Shown here: in pieces, positions 1-12,009 of the stretch
Layout: each line of letters starts with the position of its first letter
Numbering within the stretch: the stretch's first letter is position 1
Origin: Bipolaris cookei
Lineage: Eukaryota; Ascomycota; Dothideomycetes; Pleosporales; Pleosporaceae
Length of the DNA stretch: 64,000 nt
NCBI GenBank assembly: GCA_002286855.1
Contig: NRSV01000055.1
Location: forward strand, 62,001-126,000
Direction: 5' to 3'
Made by a program: the position numbers and the translations under genes
The notes under the pieces: generated by a model
What the model saw: only the letters and a program-made list of their open reading frames with translations
What the model was told of the DNA's origin: nothing
The model's database searches: none

Positions 1-900
1 TAAATGATAGGATGCTAACTTAACGAAAGCACTCCCCAACGCCATCCACAACACTGGCAACAAGTAAATCTTCAACACCGGTCAAATCCAAGAAGGGGCT
101 TCCGGAAACTGTGATTTTATGACAGAGGGCGAAGGAACGCGTCGAATGCGATGAGCTTTGTAATGCCTGCCATGTGTCATCTGTATATAGCCTGAATGAG
201 TAAAGAATTTTGCATAGAACAAGTGCGCTGGTGTTAGTGATGGGTACTGTGAAATGTGATTTGCATATGTATACGAACTACAGGTTTTGAAAGAATTTCT
301 TCGGGATAGCTAGTTCCACTTCTTCGAAATACGACAGTCTATGTTTACGAGAATTATCCTATATAGAGCACTCAGAGACTTGGACATACGAAGTAGCTGT
401 TATCTCTGAACCCCATATAATTTATACTGCGATCACTTAACAAGTAAGACCATGATTTGAGTACTGGGTTATCAGAAAACAAGTTAGCGAATAACTGTCT
501 ATATTTGGGAGCAAAAGACCAGCAGATCTCAACAAGTATATTACGAGGAAGCTGCAAAATATACCTATTTCACCTGATTGAGAACGCTGTATATTCCATG
601 ATATGTGCCAACCTCCTGCACTAAATTTGTCGGCCCTTGTGCATTCCGCGTTACAATCCTCGAGTACTCGTGTCACATATTTAGGCCCGAAAATAGAGTC
701 GTACAAACAAAGATTGATTTTGTCTATTAGGCAGTAGAGGGTTTGGTATTGACAGGTAGTGTGCGTACCTGACGCTAGTGCAGAGCCGCGGCCAAGGTGA
801 CGTTTGTTGCCCCGCCACCCCTCCACATCTTCAACTGTTTTCTCTTAACCGCCATCACCATCGCCACGTCGCGACACTACTCACAATAATATAATCCAAC
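1..900. other. Intergenic, upstream of HEM3
   Basis: No coding region, RNA gene or repeat is supported here. The last ~100 bases are pyrimidine- and CA-rich, as is common in fungal 5' leaders, and run into the HEM3 start codon (context ccaacATGGcc). Confidence 0.6.
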
Positions 901-2153
901 ATGGCCTCTGCTACTGCTGCTGATATCCAGGGACCCTCTCACCCGACTCCAGAAGGGCTCAACACATCCGCAAGCACGCAATTCCCTCCCATCAACATCG
1001 GCACACGCAACTCGGTTCTTGCCCAAATCCAGGCGCGTGCGGTTGAAAGAAGCCTAAAGGAAGCGAACCCCCAGAGGACCTACAATATATGCCCTGTAGT
1101 GGTTCAAGGTGACAGGGACAAAATCACGCCTTTGCAACAGCTGAGCCAAGGTGAAAATGCAAAGAGTTTGTGGACCGGAGAGCTGGAGAGTATGTTGGAG
1201 TCGGGCGATCTAGACATAATTGTGCACTGTCTAAAGGGTATATGGGCCCATATCTGGGATTAATCTAGAGCTGAGCTGACGGGACCTAAACAGATATGCC
1301 TACTCAGCTACCGGAGCACCTCGAACTCGGCGCTATTCTCGAACGTGAAGATCCTCGCGATGCCCTGCTTATCTCTCCCCGCTTATCCAAAGAAACCACA
1401 CTGGCCACACTGCCTCAAGGCGCCACCATTGGAACGTCATCTGTACGCCGAGCTGCGACACTACGAATGTTATATCCACACCTGAAGTTTGCCGATTTGA
1501 GAGGGAACGTTGGTACGAGGTTAGGTAAGCTCGACGCCGAAGACTCGCCGTACTCGGCTATCATCTTAGCTGCTGCTGGGTTGAAACGCATGGGTCTTGA
1601 AAACCGCATCACACAATATCTGAGTGGCAGCAATGGGGGTATGCTGCATGCCGTCGGCCAGGGAGCTTTGGGCATCGAAATCAGAAAAAACGACAAGGCT
1701 ATGAAGGAGCTTTTGAGCACTATCCGATGCGAACGGACAACGAGAGCGTGTTCAGCCGAGCGGACACTATTGAGGACCTTAGAGGGAGGCTGCAGCGTAC
1801 CTATTGGTGTCGAGACATCATGGAGAGGCGGAAAAGGCTTGGCCGTTGGCACACAGCCAGCAAAAGACTACGATAAACATGGAAATGCTATGGAAGAGGA
1901 AGAGCCAAATATTGATGATCAAGAGCTGGTGTTGAAGGCTTTGGTGGTCAGCGTCGATGGCAAAGAATTCGTCGAATCCGAGGCCGCCCGGAAAGTTCGC
2001 AATGTTGAAGAGGCGGAAGAAATGGGAAGGGAGGTTGCCAAGGCTCTCATCGAAAAGGGTGCGGATAAAATCTTGCAAAAGATCAGTGTAGAAAAGCAGT
2101 GGGCAGCCAAGAAGCAGCTTGAAGAGTTGAAGGCAAAGTCTGCCAGCTCTTAG
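901..2153 (+). CDS. HEM3: Hydroxymethylbilane synthase (porphobilinogen deaminase)
   Basis: Heme biosynthesis enzyme that joins four porphobilinogens into hydroxymethylbilane in the cytosol. Two exons, 901-1237 and 1294-2153, give 398 aa. The 56-bp intron 1238-1293 (GT...ctgac...CAG) interrupts the Asp codon of the family motif LKDMPTQLPEHL, which is restored exactly by splicing. Other family motifs seen are INIGTRNSVLAQIQ near the N-terminus, SSVRRAA, ADLRGNVGTRLGKLD, and EGGCSVPIGV, whose Cys (about residue 279) is the expected attachment site of the dipyrromethane cofactor. The usual HSLKD is HCLKD here. About 25 extra residues precede the catalytic fold and a charged insertion lies near residues 290-320, both plausible for a fungal enzyme. 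Identity is very secure. Confidence 0.96.
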
Positions 2154-2488
2154 ATTTCGACTTGGTTAATGAAGAATTGAGGAGAATTTTCACAGGATAT
2201 TGACAGAGCATATGATCAGTGACTGGTGCTGGCTACGAAGTTTCCAAACATTCCATTACTTGAATCTTAGGTTATGAAAACACCATGACTGCATACTGAG
2301 ACCTTAAATATGTTGGGGACCCCAATAGCCTCAGAACAGCGAAAGTAGAAATTAAACAATATTGCGAGTCTAACAACGTCTAGTACCCAGCCTCGAATCT
2401 CAAACTCAATACAAAACACCGTCACCCTAATCACACACGCGCCAACCTCACCAACTCAACCTCCCCAGCGCAAAAAAAGCTTTCCCAA
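2154..2488. other. Intergenic spacer
   Basis: Between HEM3 and the small Cys-rich ORF; a CA-rich, purine-poor stretch (about 2390-2475) looks like a 5' leader for the latter. Nothing else is seen. Confidence 0.5.
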
Positions 2489-2710
2489 ATGTGTGAACGG
2501 CACTGGACTCAATACCTCAACTGCAACCACGAGCACTTACCCATGAGACACACATATCGCTGTCGCCGCGTCGATGTCGATGCGCGGCCAGAGTCCTGTC
2601 CCATGTTCAAGCAGGTAAGGAGGAAGATCAAGTTTCCGGACATGTGTGATGACTGTAGGGATGCGGGGGTTAAGGTGGATGAGGGGTATAAGGCTGGGAG
2701 GTGGGGGTAA
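2489..2710 (+). CDS. Small Cys/His-rich hypothetical protein (73 aa)
   Basis: Not assigned to a named family. The 73-aa ORF begins MCERHWTQYLNCNHEH and has paired Cys/His (MCERHW, NCNHEH, SCPMF, MCDDCRDAG) spaced as in small zinc-binding fungal proteins, with a basic middle. A GTAAGG after the codons for MFKQ could be a splice donor, but reading through keeps the CDDC pair in frame, so an intronless model is preferred. It has an ATG in good context and a pyrimidine/CA-rich leader. It has no signal peptide. It ends in a Gly-rich tail just before a 13-G run. Being short, it could still be spurious. Confidence 0.5.
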   Translation: MCERHWTQYLNCNHEHLPMRHTYRCRRVDVDARPESCPMFKQVRRKIKFPDMCDDCRDAGVKVDEGYKAGRWG

Positions 2711-2743
2711 GAAAGAGGTGTTTGGAGGAATAGGAACCTTTTT

Positions 2744-2756
2744 GGGGGGGGGGGGG
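2744..2756. repeat. Mononucleotide run, 13 G
   Basis: Thirteen consecutive G residues follow a T run, directly 3' of the small Cys-rich ORF. Such a tract is prone to length errors in assembly and to slippage. Confidence 0.85.
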
Positions 2757-5700
2757 TATGGAAAAGTATTAATTTTATTTCTAACCGCCAGAAACAAGGA
2801 TATGGTTTGTCCAAGAATACCAAACTAAGTTGATCGTAGGTTTATCATTTGCTGAATATGTATTGACTGTATAGATGCTGGGTATGAGAGGCACAGAAGG
2901 TAGAATCTTTGATATCCTTGGCTACAGAACGGCGCTGCTTTCAGGTCCACGTCACATCTGGACCATTTCTCAAAATGAATCGTCTAAATTAGCTCTGATG
3001 GATGCACGTATCACTGTGGAAAATTCACTGGCCACCTTAGGCAATAGGCATTGCGTACCTTGCCGATCCAGGCCATATGAATGCACCTCCAACTCACTCA
3101 GGAAAACTAAGGAAGTTACTATCTCGATTAGGCGGAAGCAGAAACGGAGAAAAGATCACAGTGATTGAGCACTGCTATCATTATTCCCAGCAGATACCGG
3201 TGGTGGTATGCCATCGTTTTGGGTGACTGGGGTGAAGGGGTGCCGCCAGGCTTGAGTAAGGGTGTGCAGCCATGACTAGCGCAGCGGCATCAGATCTTCG
3301 TGCTCGACGTCGAGTTGGATAAGGTGGCCCGACAACCTGGTGTGCTGTTGCATTTGGATCGACATACGCCAGCTCGCCGCCTTCTGCGGACATGGCGGGT
3401 GCATTGGGCAGCGGCGTGAAGTTCCGGGCAAGCCTCCTCCATAGGCTGGTTGACCGATGACGGGACGTCCCGAATCCGTATTCATACTTTTTTTGAAGAC
3501 ACGGAATAGTTTCTTTTGTTGACTCCGTGCTCTTATGCAGTTGTGCATGGTTAGATTGAGCAAGGTCGCACTCTAGATAACGTTGACTAGTTGAATCTTC
3601 TGAATATTGGGAATGACTGACTTATCCATCGGTCCTTTTGTCAAAACATGATCGCTTTTATGAGAACGTATATCTGAGTACGTGCTACCTATCAAGGTGG
3701 AATAGTAGACATGGTCCGTGGGGTATCATTTGTTTTTGTAGGCGTCCTCGTCCTACGATCAACCTCCTCTGATCAACAGTCCTTGCGGTGACAAAACTGC
3801 AACTAGGCTACGTATTGTAAGTTATCGGCCAAACGCCATGATGCATAGGCCATAAAGCAAAAAATGCCGCGGATAACCGGCAACAAGTAGGAAATTTATT
3901 TTCGAAGCCGTAATATGGACAGTTACTGGGAAATGGAGTTGTCTTGACTAGAAATGAATTATCAAAGCTTTCGATAACATCTATGTATATTTCTTGACAT
4001 GAGATGGCTGGCTTGAAGCAATGAAAATTCTTGAAATATTATCAGATTGGAGTTTTGTAGGCTGCATATCACAGTGCTGACATAAAGAATCTTGGGAAAA
4101 TCAGTCCCCTTCTTTTACCAACGGAAGCTGATACAATCACTCCCTTTTTCTCAATGTCAAGCTATGCCTAGCAAGCCTAAATATCTCTTGATCAACTTCC
4201 GAATACAGGAGAATAGTCTCTCCGTCCTCTAGTTAGGGAATAATACGGCCCCAAGGGCCATGAAAACGCTATGGCCATAGCTTGAACTTTTCCTGTTATT
4301 TTGTGTAACCTGACCTGGGCTCTTGCTTGGAAAAATGAAACCCCTTGAGTCTTGCTACTATCGGGTACAGAGGCCGAAAAGTAAATCAGTACTTTAGCTC
4401 CCCCCCTTACTGATAAGCTTCCTTACCAGCGAGGGAAAGCAAGAACCAGAGCAAATGATTCGACCCACTGCAATCGTGCCATGGTTAACAGTAAGCATGA
4501 ACAGTACCATGCTGAATGTTAAAGACCGCAACTGACCACTATGCTGGTACTCCCATCAGTGATGCATTTCCTGCATGCGCTGATTAGCCGCGCAAAGTAT
4601 GTCATAGATTGAAAGAAGGAATCGAAGTCGACACTGATTATCGGTGAGCGTAACACGCTAGTGTAAAGTGTGTGACATGACAATGCTGCACAGCAAATAC
4701 CACTGCGGATCGAGACAGACGGCAAAAGCTATGTATTATATTCTAGGATCATACAGATAGAGCTCTTGGATTGAACATTCCATATATGTAAGATGAGGCT
4801 AGACGATATCTGACTACGCTAATCAACCATGAATCCTGAAGTGACATTTTCGGACATGATGCGCGAAGAACAGAATCTGATCTTCCTCCACTTATCCCAA
4901 ACGAGGTTTACCTCACAACCACTACTATTCCAGAAACTACCGCAAAGTGCTGTTTGCCTACCACCACTAGCCAAACTCAGTGTGGCTCATATTTACTTTG
5001 TCTATTAGTCTACCAAGTTTTCTAGATCTGGTGCATAATCGAATGTACCCTGAAAATGCCCTTCCCCCAATCCTTGTACTGCTCCAATAGCTTGGCATCT
5101 TCATGGTGCTCTGATGAGTCCCTCTACTACAACTGTGCTTGCATTGAGAGTGACGCGGCAACCGCGAACCGCAATAAACATCTTTCTGTACTACCAGGTA
5201 CCACATATACCCGGTGTGCCCAGCTTCGCTCAATGCTTCGAATTGACCTCATCGGAGGCTCAAAATATTATCGACCTCTTCATTAAAAGTGCTCATTCAG
5301 CCATCTGCATCAGGGAAATCTTTTGTCAGAAAAGAGAGCATCTATGATGATATTCCCAGAGATCTCCCAAAATGATGCTGACGTGTATCCTGTCCATTTG
5401 CCAAAATTCCGGAGCATCCGATCGATGGCACCTATCTCACTTAGTTTTTCGGTGCTTTTGAGCGATATGTGTTCGGAGATCATGGGGTCGCAACAGTTAC
5501 CAGTCAGCGCATGATGATCCTCCAAACTATTCGAGATAATTTACAGTACAATCGCTTGTAGAGGTTGTATGACATCAGGAAGATGGAAATACCTGGCCCT
5601 AGGAGGCTGTTCCATCGTTGTGGTTTGCACCATCGTGATCACCTACAGATCTCGATGATAGTCCAGCATAGCTATCAGCACCTTGCCGGCAAAGGAGGGT

Positions 5701-5840
5701 GTTGTGTCTCCTGGAAGTTGAAATAAATAAAGAGAGATAAATAGCTAAACCTATAAACTCTTCTAGTTAAGCATTCCCTGAATTTTGAAACAACCCACAC
5801 TTCCAACCAAAACTTTGAAGCCTGATCAAACCTTGCAGCA
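2757..5840. other. 3.1-kb gene-free region
   Basis: No ORF with recognisable homology, no inverted-repeat ends and no RNA gene were found. Frames are short and stop-rich. A GC-richer block at about 3180-3480 carries longer overlapping open frames on the minus strand that I could not assign (see findings). The final ~100 bases serve as the leader of the MFS gene. Confidence 0.5.
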
Positions 5841-7605
5841 ATGGCTGCCCTAATCCAATTCAACGCCATTTGCGCGAAGACAAAAGAACAACTACGAACC
5901 CTGAACCTCACCTCCACACCTCCCCCCTTCCTCCAACCCCGCCTAAGCCCCTACGAACCCCCGTTCGAACGAGACCCAAAAACCTTTCCAAAAGATGAAG
6001 AATCCCACGATCCCGACACCAGCATCTCCCCCTACACAAACCTCCCAGGCATCTCCCTTCAAACCGCCCAAACCGGGTCATCCTTCTACCTCGTAACCTG
6101 GGACTCCCCCACTGACCCCACCAACCCCCGCAACTGGTCGCTTTCCAAACGCCTAAAAATTCTCTTTCTATTAGACCTCGTCGCCGCAATCGTAACAACA
6201 GCCAGCTCTATCGAAGCCCCCGTCGCCCCTCAGAGCGTTGCTTTCTTCCATGCTTCAGAATCCGTGCACGCATTCTGCAGCACGGGGATTTATCTCATGG
6301 GGTTTGGATTAGGCTCGCTGGTTGCGGCGCCGGCGTCCGAGATACTGGGACGGTACCAGGTGTATCTGTACTCGCTGGTGACGTGCGAGTGTTGGCTTAT
6401 TGGCGCAGCTCTTGCTCCGAATCTAGCTTCATTGGCGATATTCAGGTTCCTAGCGGGATGTTTTGCGTCTGCGCCGATGACGGTAGCGGGGGGCAGTATG
6501 AGTGATCTTTGGACGACGCGGGAGATGACGTGGACGTTTCCTTTGTTTGGGGTTGTGGGGTTTGGGGGACCCGTGCTGGGGCCTGTGATTGCGAGTTATA
6601 TTGGGGAGAGCGAGGTGGTAAGTTGGCGGTGGGCAGAGTGGATAATTGTGGTGTTGACGGGGGTTTGTATAGTGGTTGTTGCGGTGGCGATGGAGGAAAC
6701 GTATCCGCCGCAGCTGCTGAAGTTGAAGGCGAAGCAGTTGAGGAAATTTACGGGTGAGAGAAGGTTTAAGACAGCGAAGGAGAATGAGGATGAGGGACTG
6801 GGAAGTTTGCTCAAGAAGAACTTTACGCGGCCATTTCGTCTGGCGCTTGAGCCGATTGTGGTCTTGCTTACGTTCTACAACACGCTCGTGTATGTGGTGT
6901 TGTTCACGTTCCTCGTGGGTTACCCATACACATTCCAAAAGACTTATGGAATGAGTCAGGGGCTCAAGAACTTGTGCTTCCTTGGTTTATTGGTCGGCAT
7001 CCTGCTATCGGCAGCTCTCATTCCCTTTATTTGGACAAAAACAGAGCGGCTGTGCCGCGAGAAAGGAGATGACGGGTCGGGAAAGTCGATTCCCCAGGAG
7101 TCGCGACTGATGTTTGCAATGTTTGGGGCGCCATGCTTACCGATCGGGCTCTTCTGGATGGGCTGGACAAGCTATGTAAGAGCAGAGCCGCATATGCTTC
7201 TTTATTGGTTTTTTGACGTAAAATAGGAAAGTATATCAGTTTGGTCGCCACTGGCTGCTTCTGTTGTCATTGGATTCGGTACGGTATGCATATTCATGAG
7301 CTCTTACTTGTATATTATCGACAGCTATCAGATGTATGCTGCATCTGCACTGAGTTTCCAAACTACGGTACGCTATGTCATAGCCAGCGTCATGTAAGTT
7401 CCCAGTTTTAGGTGTTCTTCAGAGACTTGTCATGAGACTGACTGAAATTAGGACAATTGGCGGTACAACAATGTACAGGGACATTGGAACGCACTGGACG
7501 CTGACTGTGCTTGGGTGTATTGCCATAGTTGTCGCTCCTGTTCCATATGTCTTGTACCGCTACGGCATGATCATTCGCGGGAAGAGTAAATTTGCTGTTA
7601 GATAG
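5841..7605 (+). CDS. MFS transporter, DHA1 / polyamine (TPO)-like
   Basis: Probable plasma-membrane drug:H+ antiporter-type carrier. Three exons, 5841-7175, 7227-7393 and 7452-7605, give 551 aa. Intron 1 is 51 bp (GTAAGA...TAG) and intron 2 is 58 bp (GTAAGT...ctgac...TAG); both restore the reading frame. A cytosolic N-terminus of about 105 residues carries DPTNPRNWSLSKR, typical of DHA1/TPO members, and is followed by about 12 hydrophobic segments. GFGLGSLVAAPASEILGR matches the TM2-loop 2-3 signature, and a conserved Pro/Gly-rich segment GFGGPVLGPVIASYIG lies in TM5. The central loop (about residues 300-335) is charged. The C-terminus ends shortly after the last membrane segment. The substrate cannot be read from sequence; polyamine or xenobiotic export is the family expectation. 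Confidence 0.9.
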
Positions 7606-7994
7606 TTGAGATACCAAGTATCAGAAAAACATAAAAGTAGTGTTAAAGGCTAGTTGAAACATATTTCAAAGTTGGCTATCAGTCTTACATTCGCGACATG
7701 GATGATTGTAGAGACGTGGACGCTGGGTTGGAGCAATATTCAGCGATTGAAATCACTGCAACAACAGCAATATCCGAGATTGAATCGCTGATGATGACCA
7801 CTAAAAGAAGCTGCAACAACCATGAATAAGTGGCCATCACTAAATCTCTGCATGCCCATATGAATAGTTAAAATGATTCCGAGATACAACAGGCTATCTT
7901 ACAACTAGAAATGACCGTGGGTATCGTAAAGAGAGCAATTACGCTTGAAAAAATGACATAGAAAAGGCTCCTTCAATGTCTCTGATAAAAAAGC
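7606..7994. other. Convergent intergenic spacer
   Basis: Lies between the 3' ends of the MFS gene (+) and the PLAC8 gene (-). AT-rich and presumably made of 3' UTRs; nothing else is seen. Confidence 0.5.
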
Positions 7995-9458
7995 TTATTG
8001 CTGTGGTTTGTATACCATGCCGCCACTTCTTGTATAAACATCAGTGCTTGCTGGCCCGGCCCACCGCCTGCTCGCTTCTTCCCTAACCTTTACTTCCCTC
8101 TCATTTTGTACAACAACGCAACAGCAACAGCAACATCCTCTTAGTAGATCATTGCTAAGACTGCCCTTAATCTTGTATGCTCTTCGGATACGAGTCCGCT
8201 GTAGCATTGGAAAAAGCCACCATAAACCGCACGACAGACCCATAACGATACAGTGTCCGTTAGTGGAGCTGTAACCCAACATATCTGTCGGATCATTCTT
8301 TGCAGACTTTTGAGAGAGGCGATACGAAGTTCTTCCGTAGACGATGCAGGGGCAGAAAAGGCCGGTAAAGCATGTCGACGGCTCTGGACTACATGCGCAA
8401 AGGCCGTTTTGCCATTCGTGAGAATTTTCAGACTCCATGTTTGGATGCGAAATCTGACCTGGTTGGTGTGCAGCAAAGTCCAGGCCGTTGGGGCCATGGG
8501 CAGCATCCGGAGAGAAGACAGCATGGAGATTATTGGTTTGGCCTGTTACGAAGCCATGAGGCGAGTATGGTTCGTGTGCATATGATGCTTGATTCGTAGG
8601 AGAAGTAGCAACCTGTCGTGGTTGCTCTTTGTGCATAGAGTTAGCTGAAATGGGGGTTATGGGTGCTTTTTGTGGCAGCGGTGACGTCTGATGGGTGCCT
8701 GATGGTGGCGTAGGGGGAATGGTAGGCATAGTGTGCACCCGTACGTTTGTGTTAATGGGCGATAGGTTGCTCATTTGCCGTGCGTGTCTGCTCTGGTGTG
8801 TATTTGCCTGCGGGCCTTGATGAACAGGTTGCGGATGTGGTATTGGCAATACAGGAGAGTATTGTTGAGTCTGTGGATATAAAGAATGCTGAGGCGAGAC
8901 TGGCGACACAGGAGGCTGTACTTGCTGCACGTGAGAGGGCTGCATGTCAGCTGCATGAGATTGGGGCGGAACAACCGGAATTTGCGCATCGAGTATCGAC
9001 TGAGGGCGCGGGTCGATCGGTGTGTACCCCACCGGTGACGTTGGAAGAGATATGGGCATAGAATGTGGCATTGGAGGGTCATTTGGAGAGGACGTATAAA
9101 CGAATGCGCGCATCTCTGCCGGTGTCTGGGCGTAAGAGAAATGACGTGACGCATCTGTGTCGATACGTTGCTGGGGCTCTTGCTGGTGTTGTTGCGGTAG
9201 CGGTTGCGGCTGATGATGCTGATGCTGATATTGCTGCTGCTGTTGTTGTTGCGGTTGCTGGTACTGCTGATACTGCTGTCGTGTTTGGTATTGCTGCGTC
9301 GCAGGCTGTTGAGGCTGGTGTTGTGGAGCTTGTTGCTGCCTCTCTTGATAGGCTGGAACCTCGTCGTCCAAGGGCTGCTGCCATGAGAAGCGGGTGTGCT
9401 GTCGTGAAGTCATCTGAGGCTGAGCTTCTTGACTACTTCCGTAATTCCTGGGGTCCAT
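7995..9458 (-). CDS. PLAC8 (Cys-rich) domain protein with Gln/Pro-rich N-terminus
   Basis: A single-exon 487-aa protein. The first ~330 residues are low complexity: Gln/His/Pro-rich (uninterrupted Q runs near residues 70-80), then Ser/Pro-rich. The C-terminal ~150 residues match the PLAC8 family: WQNGLCACSPEPSTCF, then GLFCPCIVYGRTSYRL, a hydrophobic GHCIVMGLSCGLWWLF segment, and a run of six Cys (GCCCCCCVVVQNERE). PLAC8 proteins in plants and fungi are membrane-associated and linked to cell size, cadmium or calcium handling; the function of this one is unknown. The Gln tracts are encoded by mixed CAA/CAG codons, and the antisense frames over them form long spurious ORFs. The ATG at 9458 (MDPRNYGSS) is the only sensible start. 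Confidence 0.88.
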   Translation of the reverse strand: MDPRNYGSSQEAQPQMTSRQHTRFSWQQPLDDEVPAYQERQQQAPQHQPQQPATQQYQTRQQYQQYQQPQQQQQQQYQHQHHQPQPLPQQHQQEPQQRIDTDASRHFSYAQTPAEMRAFVYTSSPNDPPMPHSMPISLPTSPVGYTPIDPRPQSILDAQIPVVPPQSHAADMQPSHVQQVQPPVSPVSPQHSLYPQTQQYSPVLPIPHPQPVHQGPQANTHQSRHARQMSNLSPINTNVRVHTMPTIPPTPPSGTHQTSPLPQKAPITPISANSMHKEQPRQVATSPTNQASYAHEPYSPHGFVTGQTNNLHAVFSPDAAHGPNGLDFAAHQPGQISHPNMESENSHEWQNGLCACSPEPSTCFTGLFCPCIVYGRTSYRLSQKSAKNDPTDMLGYSSTNGHCIVMGLSCGLWWLFPMLQRTRIRRAYKIKGSLSNDLLRGCCCCCCVVVQNEREVKVREEASRRWAGPASTDVYTRSGGMVYKPQQ

Positions 9459-10418
9459 GATGTGCAGATAAGCTAAAACAAGCCTCTTCTAGACCTGGTG
9501 GAGTTGTCGGTGAACGGGTAACGAGGTATATCGACGCCGTATCTTAAGATGCCATTGATTTTAGGTGCAATGAGTAGACAGGACTTATGGGATAGCTGGC
9601 CATAAACTCTTAGAGCGTGGGATATGGAACACGGTCAAGCTGGGGGCAAGGAGGCCTGATATTGGGGCCAGAGGTCTGTACATCGAGTCCATAGCTGCAC
9701 AAGTACCAGCCCGAACAAAGGGCCGCCCTGAAATGGAGCCGCTTCGCGCTCTGGTTGGCTCTTGGCCGTGCTTCACGTCGTAAGCGAGTGGCATTGCGAA
9801 AGCAGATTCGTAGAGCTCCCGCCGTAAGATGGACCTCTTTTTAGACGTGCAGTTGAGGCGCAGGCGTGGCCAATTGGAGATGAAGTTGACGTGTGACAAG
9901 GTTGTGGAGCGAGATGGCCGGCGCTTGCGGGTGTCTCGGCTCCACTACGCCCGGCCAATCAGCAATTCACCTCATCCACCTCGCGCCTTTGCGGACCGCT
10001 GTGGGGTGGCTCTGACCCAGGCACCTTGACGCAACTGGTGAGCATTGTTGGCATTATCCCAGGCCAAACAAACTCACGCACAGCCTCAGTGGCGGCGATA
10101 AGTAAATGTTTGAGTCAGTCTTGATCCTTTCAACACGGTTATTTGAGGCCTAGAACTGCCGCTCACAACGACCCGCTTCACCTAAGTACGTACACCTTCA
10201 CTGCGTGTCAGCACTGACACGAGTCATTTCGCCAAAAGATGCCGAGCACACTTCTTTTTCATGTGCTCTTCGGTCGAAACATGTTTGGAAAGACAAGAGT
10301 AAGTATTGATGTAATTGGTTGATTTAATAACACAAATTATACAAAGGAGACGACGTGCATAGTCGCCTCGAGGCTCCTCAGGTACTCCAGATGGAGAGGG
10401 TATGAAGATGCATCATGC
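9459..10418. other. Upstream region of the PLAC8 gene
   Basis: 960 bp between the PLAC8 start and the 3' end of the mitochondrial-protein gene (both minus strand). No gene is supported. It contains a CCAAT-type box (ggCCAATCA at about 9953) in a GC-rich patch that could act in the PLAC8 promoter. Confidence 0.45.
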
Positions 10419-11381
10419 TCATGCATCCTTATCGACCTTGGTGTTACCACGCTCCTCCTTGTTTTCTGCGCCAGGACGGTCGGTTGAGACGGTTCCTTGC
10501 AGCTTAGCGGTTTCGGCAACGCCCTCACCCTTCTTGCTCTTCTCGGAGTGCTCGGAAATCGGCGAAGTGTGTTCGGTGTTGTCGTTGGACAAGCCTTTCT
10601 GTTTGCCAGAGGTCTCGTTGGTGCTCTTGGTCTCTTCTTTACGGGGGTCGGGCTGCACGGGTTAGCATGGACATTCTCTTTTCGGTGCCGGGTCTACCAA
10701 CCTTGTCAGACTCATCAGGAGACTGCTTGTCCTTTTCCTCGCTGTTCTCTTTGGTGGGCTTGGAAGGGTCCTTGTTCTCGCTCTCTGGCTTTTCCTTGGA
10801 ATCATCCTTGGATTCCTCCTTGGGCTCTTCCTTGGGCTCCTCCTTGGGCTTCTCGTCTGCCTTCTTTACGGTCGAATCGGTACCAGTCTTGGGAGCATCT
10901 CCTTCGCCGTGGGGTTCACCGAGAGGATGGTGTTCGGCGCCGTGGTCTGTATCTTGGTTGATGACAACGTAGAGACCGACAGCAGTGCCAATGACAGCTG
11001 CGCCTATCCTTGAGGATCATGTTAGCATGTTCTCGGCGAGGATAGAGTTGCTCAAGAGGTATGTGTATGTCCTTGCCAAGAACTGTGCCGGCTCTTCGGA
11101 CACAACAGCAAAAAGAAATTCATCGCAGTTGAGCTTGCTTTATCGAGACTGTGTCTACAACTGATATGCATTCGTCTGGATAATAATAGCAAGAGATTTT
11201 CGACATACCATGGGACGTCACTGCTCTTAGTCTCACCATGTGAGCCGTGGTCGCTGGCGTATGTTCTGCGCTGCACAGCTCGTTGCCATGGTTGGAGCTC
11301 GGCAGCGCGGATATACCTGGTCGGGCGCGCAATTCGTGCGAAAGATGAAGCACGGGATGCGGAGGTTCTTAAGAAGGACAT
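10419..11381 (-). CDS. Single-pass mitochondrial protein with Lys/Glu-rich tail
   Basis: No named family is recognised. Three exons on the minus strand, 11381-11209, 11008-10702 and 10652-10419, give 237 aa; both splices preserve frame (introns 11009-11208, 200 bp, GTATGT...ctaac...AAG, and 10653-10701, 49 bp, GTTGGT...ctaac...CAG). The N-terminus MSFLRTSASRASSFARIARP is a classic mitochondrial presequence (Arg/Ser-rich, no acids). Just after exon 1 a membrane segment IGAAVIGTAVGLYVVI spans about residues 59-74. The rest is hydrophilic, with repeated Lys/Glu units (KEEPKEEPKEESKDD) and no Cys. This predicts an inner-membrane protein with a charged tail in the intermembrane space or matrix. 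The unusually long first intron may hide an extra small exon. Confidence 0.75.
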
Positions 11382-12009
11382 GATGAAGCTTAGGCAGGCT
11401 AATTAAAGCTTGCGACGAGCAATTGATGGGAGAATCGTAGTTATGATGCGCGTAGAGTAAAGATCAGGTCATGAAGGCGAGAATTAATGGGTACGTCACT
11501 CGAGTGCGGCTAGCTCTACTTGCTCTAGTTGGTCACGTGTATGTGCGGCGATACGGCAGAGCGTACCAGGCCGTACATTGCGCCATCGCGACAGGTGACT
11601 TCGTTTTGCGAAGGAACACGGGACTCGAGCTGACTAACTGTCGCATAAATCGTTTTTTGTAGCACTGTCGTGTTCACAGTTGCGAGGGATGCAGTCGTCT
11701 GATACTCGTTCCGCCGTGTCTTGACTATGTACATGACAGCCGTGCGCATGGTTCAAGCTCTCGAAAGTAACGCGCAGGCAACGACAGCCCATTCACTTCG
11801 ATAGAAGCTTCTTTTGCTCCGTAGCGGCCAGTGGTGCCTTCACCACCTAACAATTTCACCACCCAAATCTCAGCTCCTCACTCTCAATTTCTTTCTTTCG
11901 TTCTTGCTCTCCTTCTGTCTGCCCGCATCAGCTTATAACCCCAACCCTAACCCCACTATAGGTGCCCCGCCTGCGAGTGACAACAGTAGACCTCACAACA
12001 CCACACACC
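11382..12009. other. Divergent promoter region
   Basis: Shared upstream region of the mitochondrial-protein gene (-) and CAND1 (+). The CAND1 side is pyrimidine-rich (11860-11940) and holds a short CCCTAAC-like motif. No gene is supported here. Confidence 0.5.

Noticed and set aside
8780..9460. Plus-strand ORFs over the PLAC8 gene
   Set aside because: Shadows of the Gln/Pro-rich coding strand; Ala/Val- and Leu-rich simple composition.
11940..11960. CCCTAAC-like telomere-type sequence
   Set aside because: Under two clean repeat units; more likely chance within a pyrimidine-rich leader.
11962..12009. Upstream in-frame ATG extending CAND1 by 16 residues
   Set aside because: Sequence lies in a leader-like stretch and the 12010 ATG has a better context; family homology begins after it.
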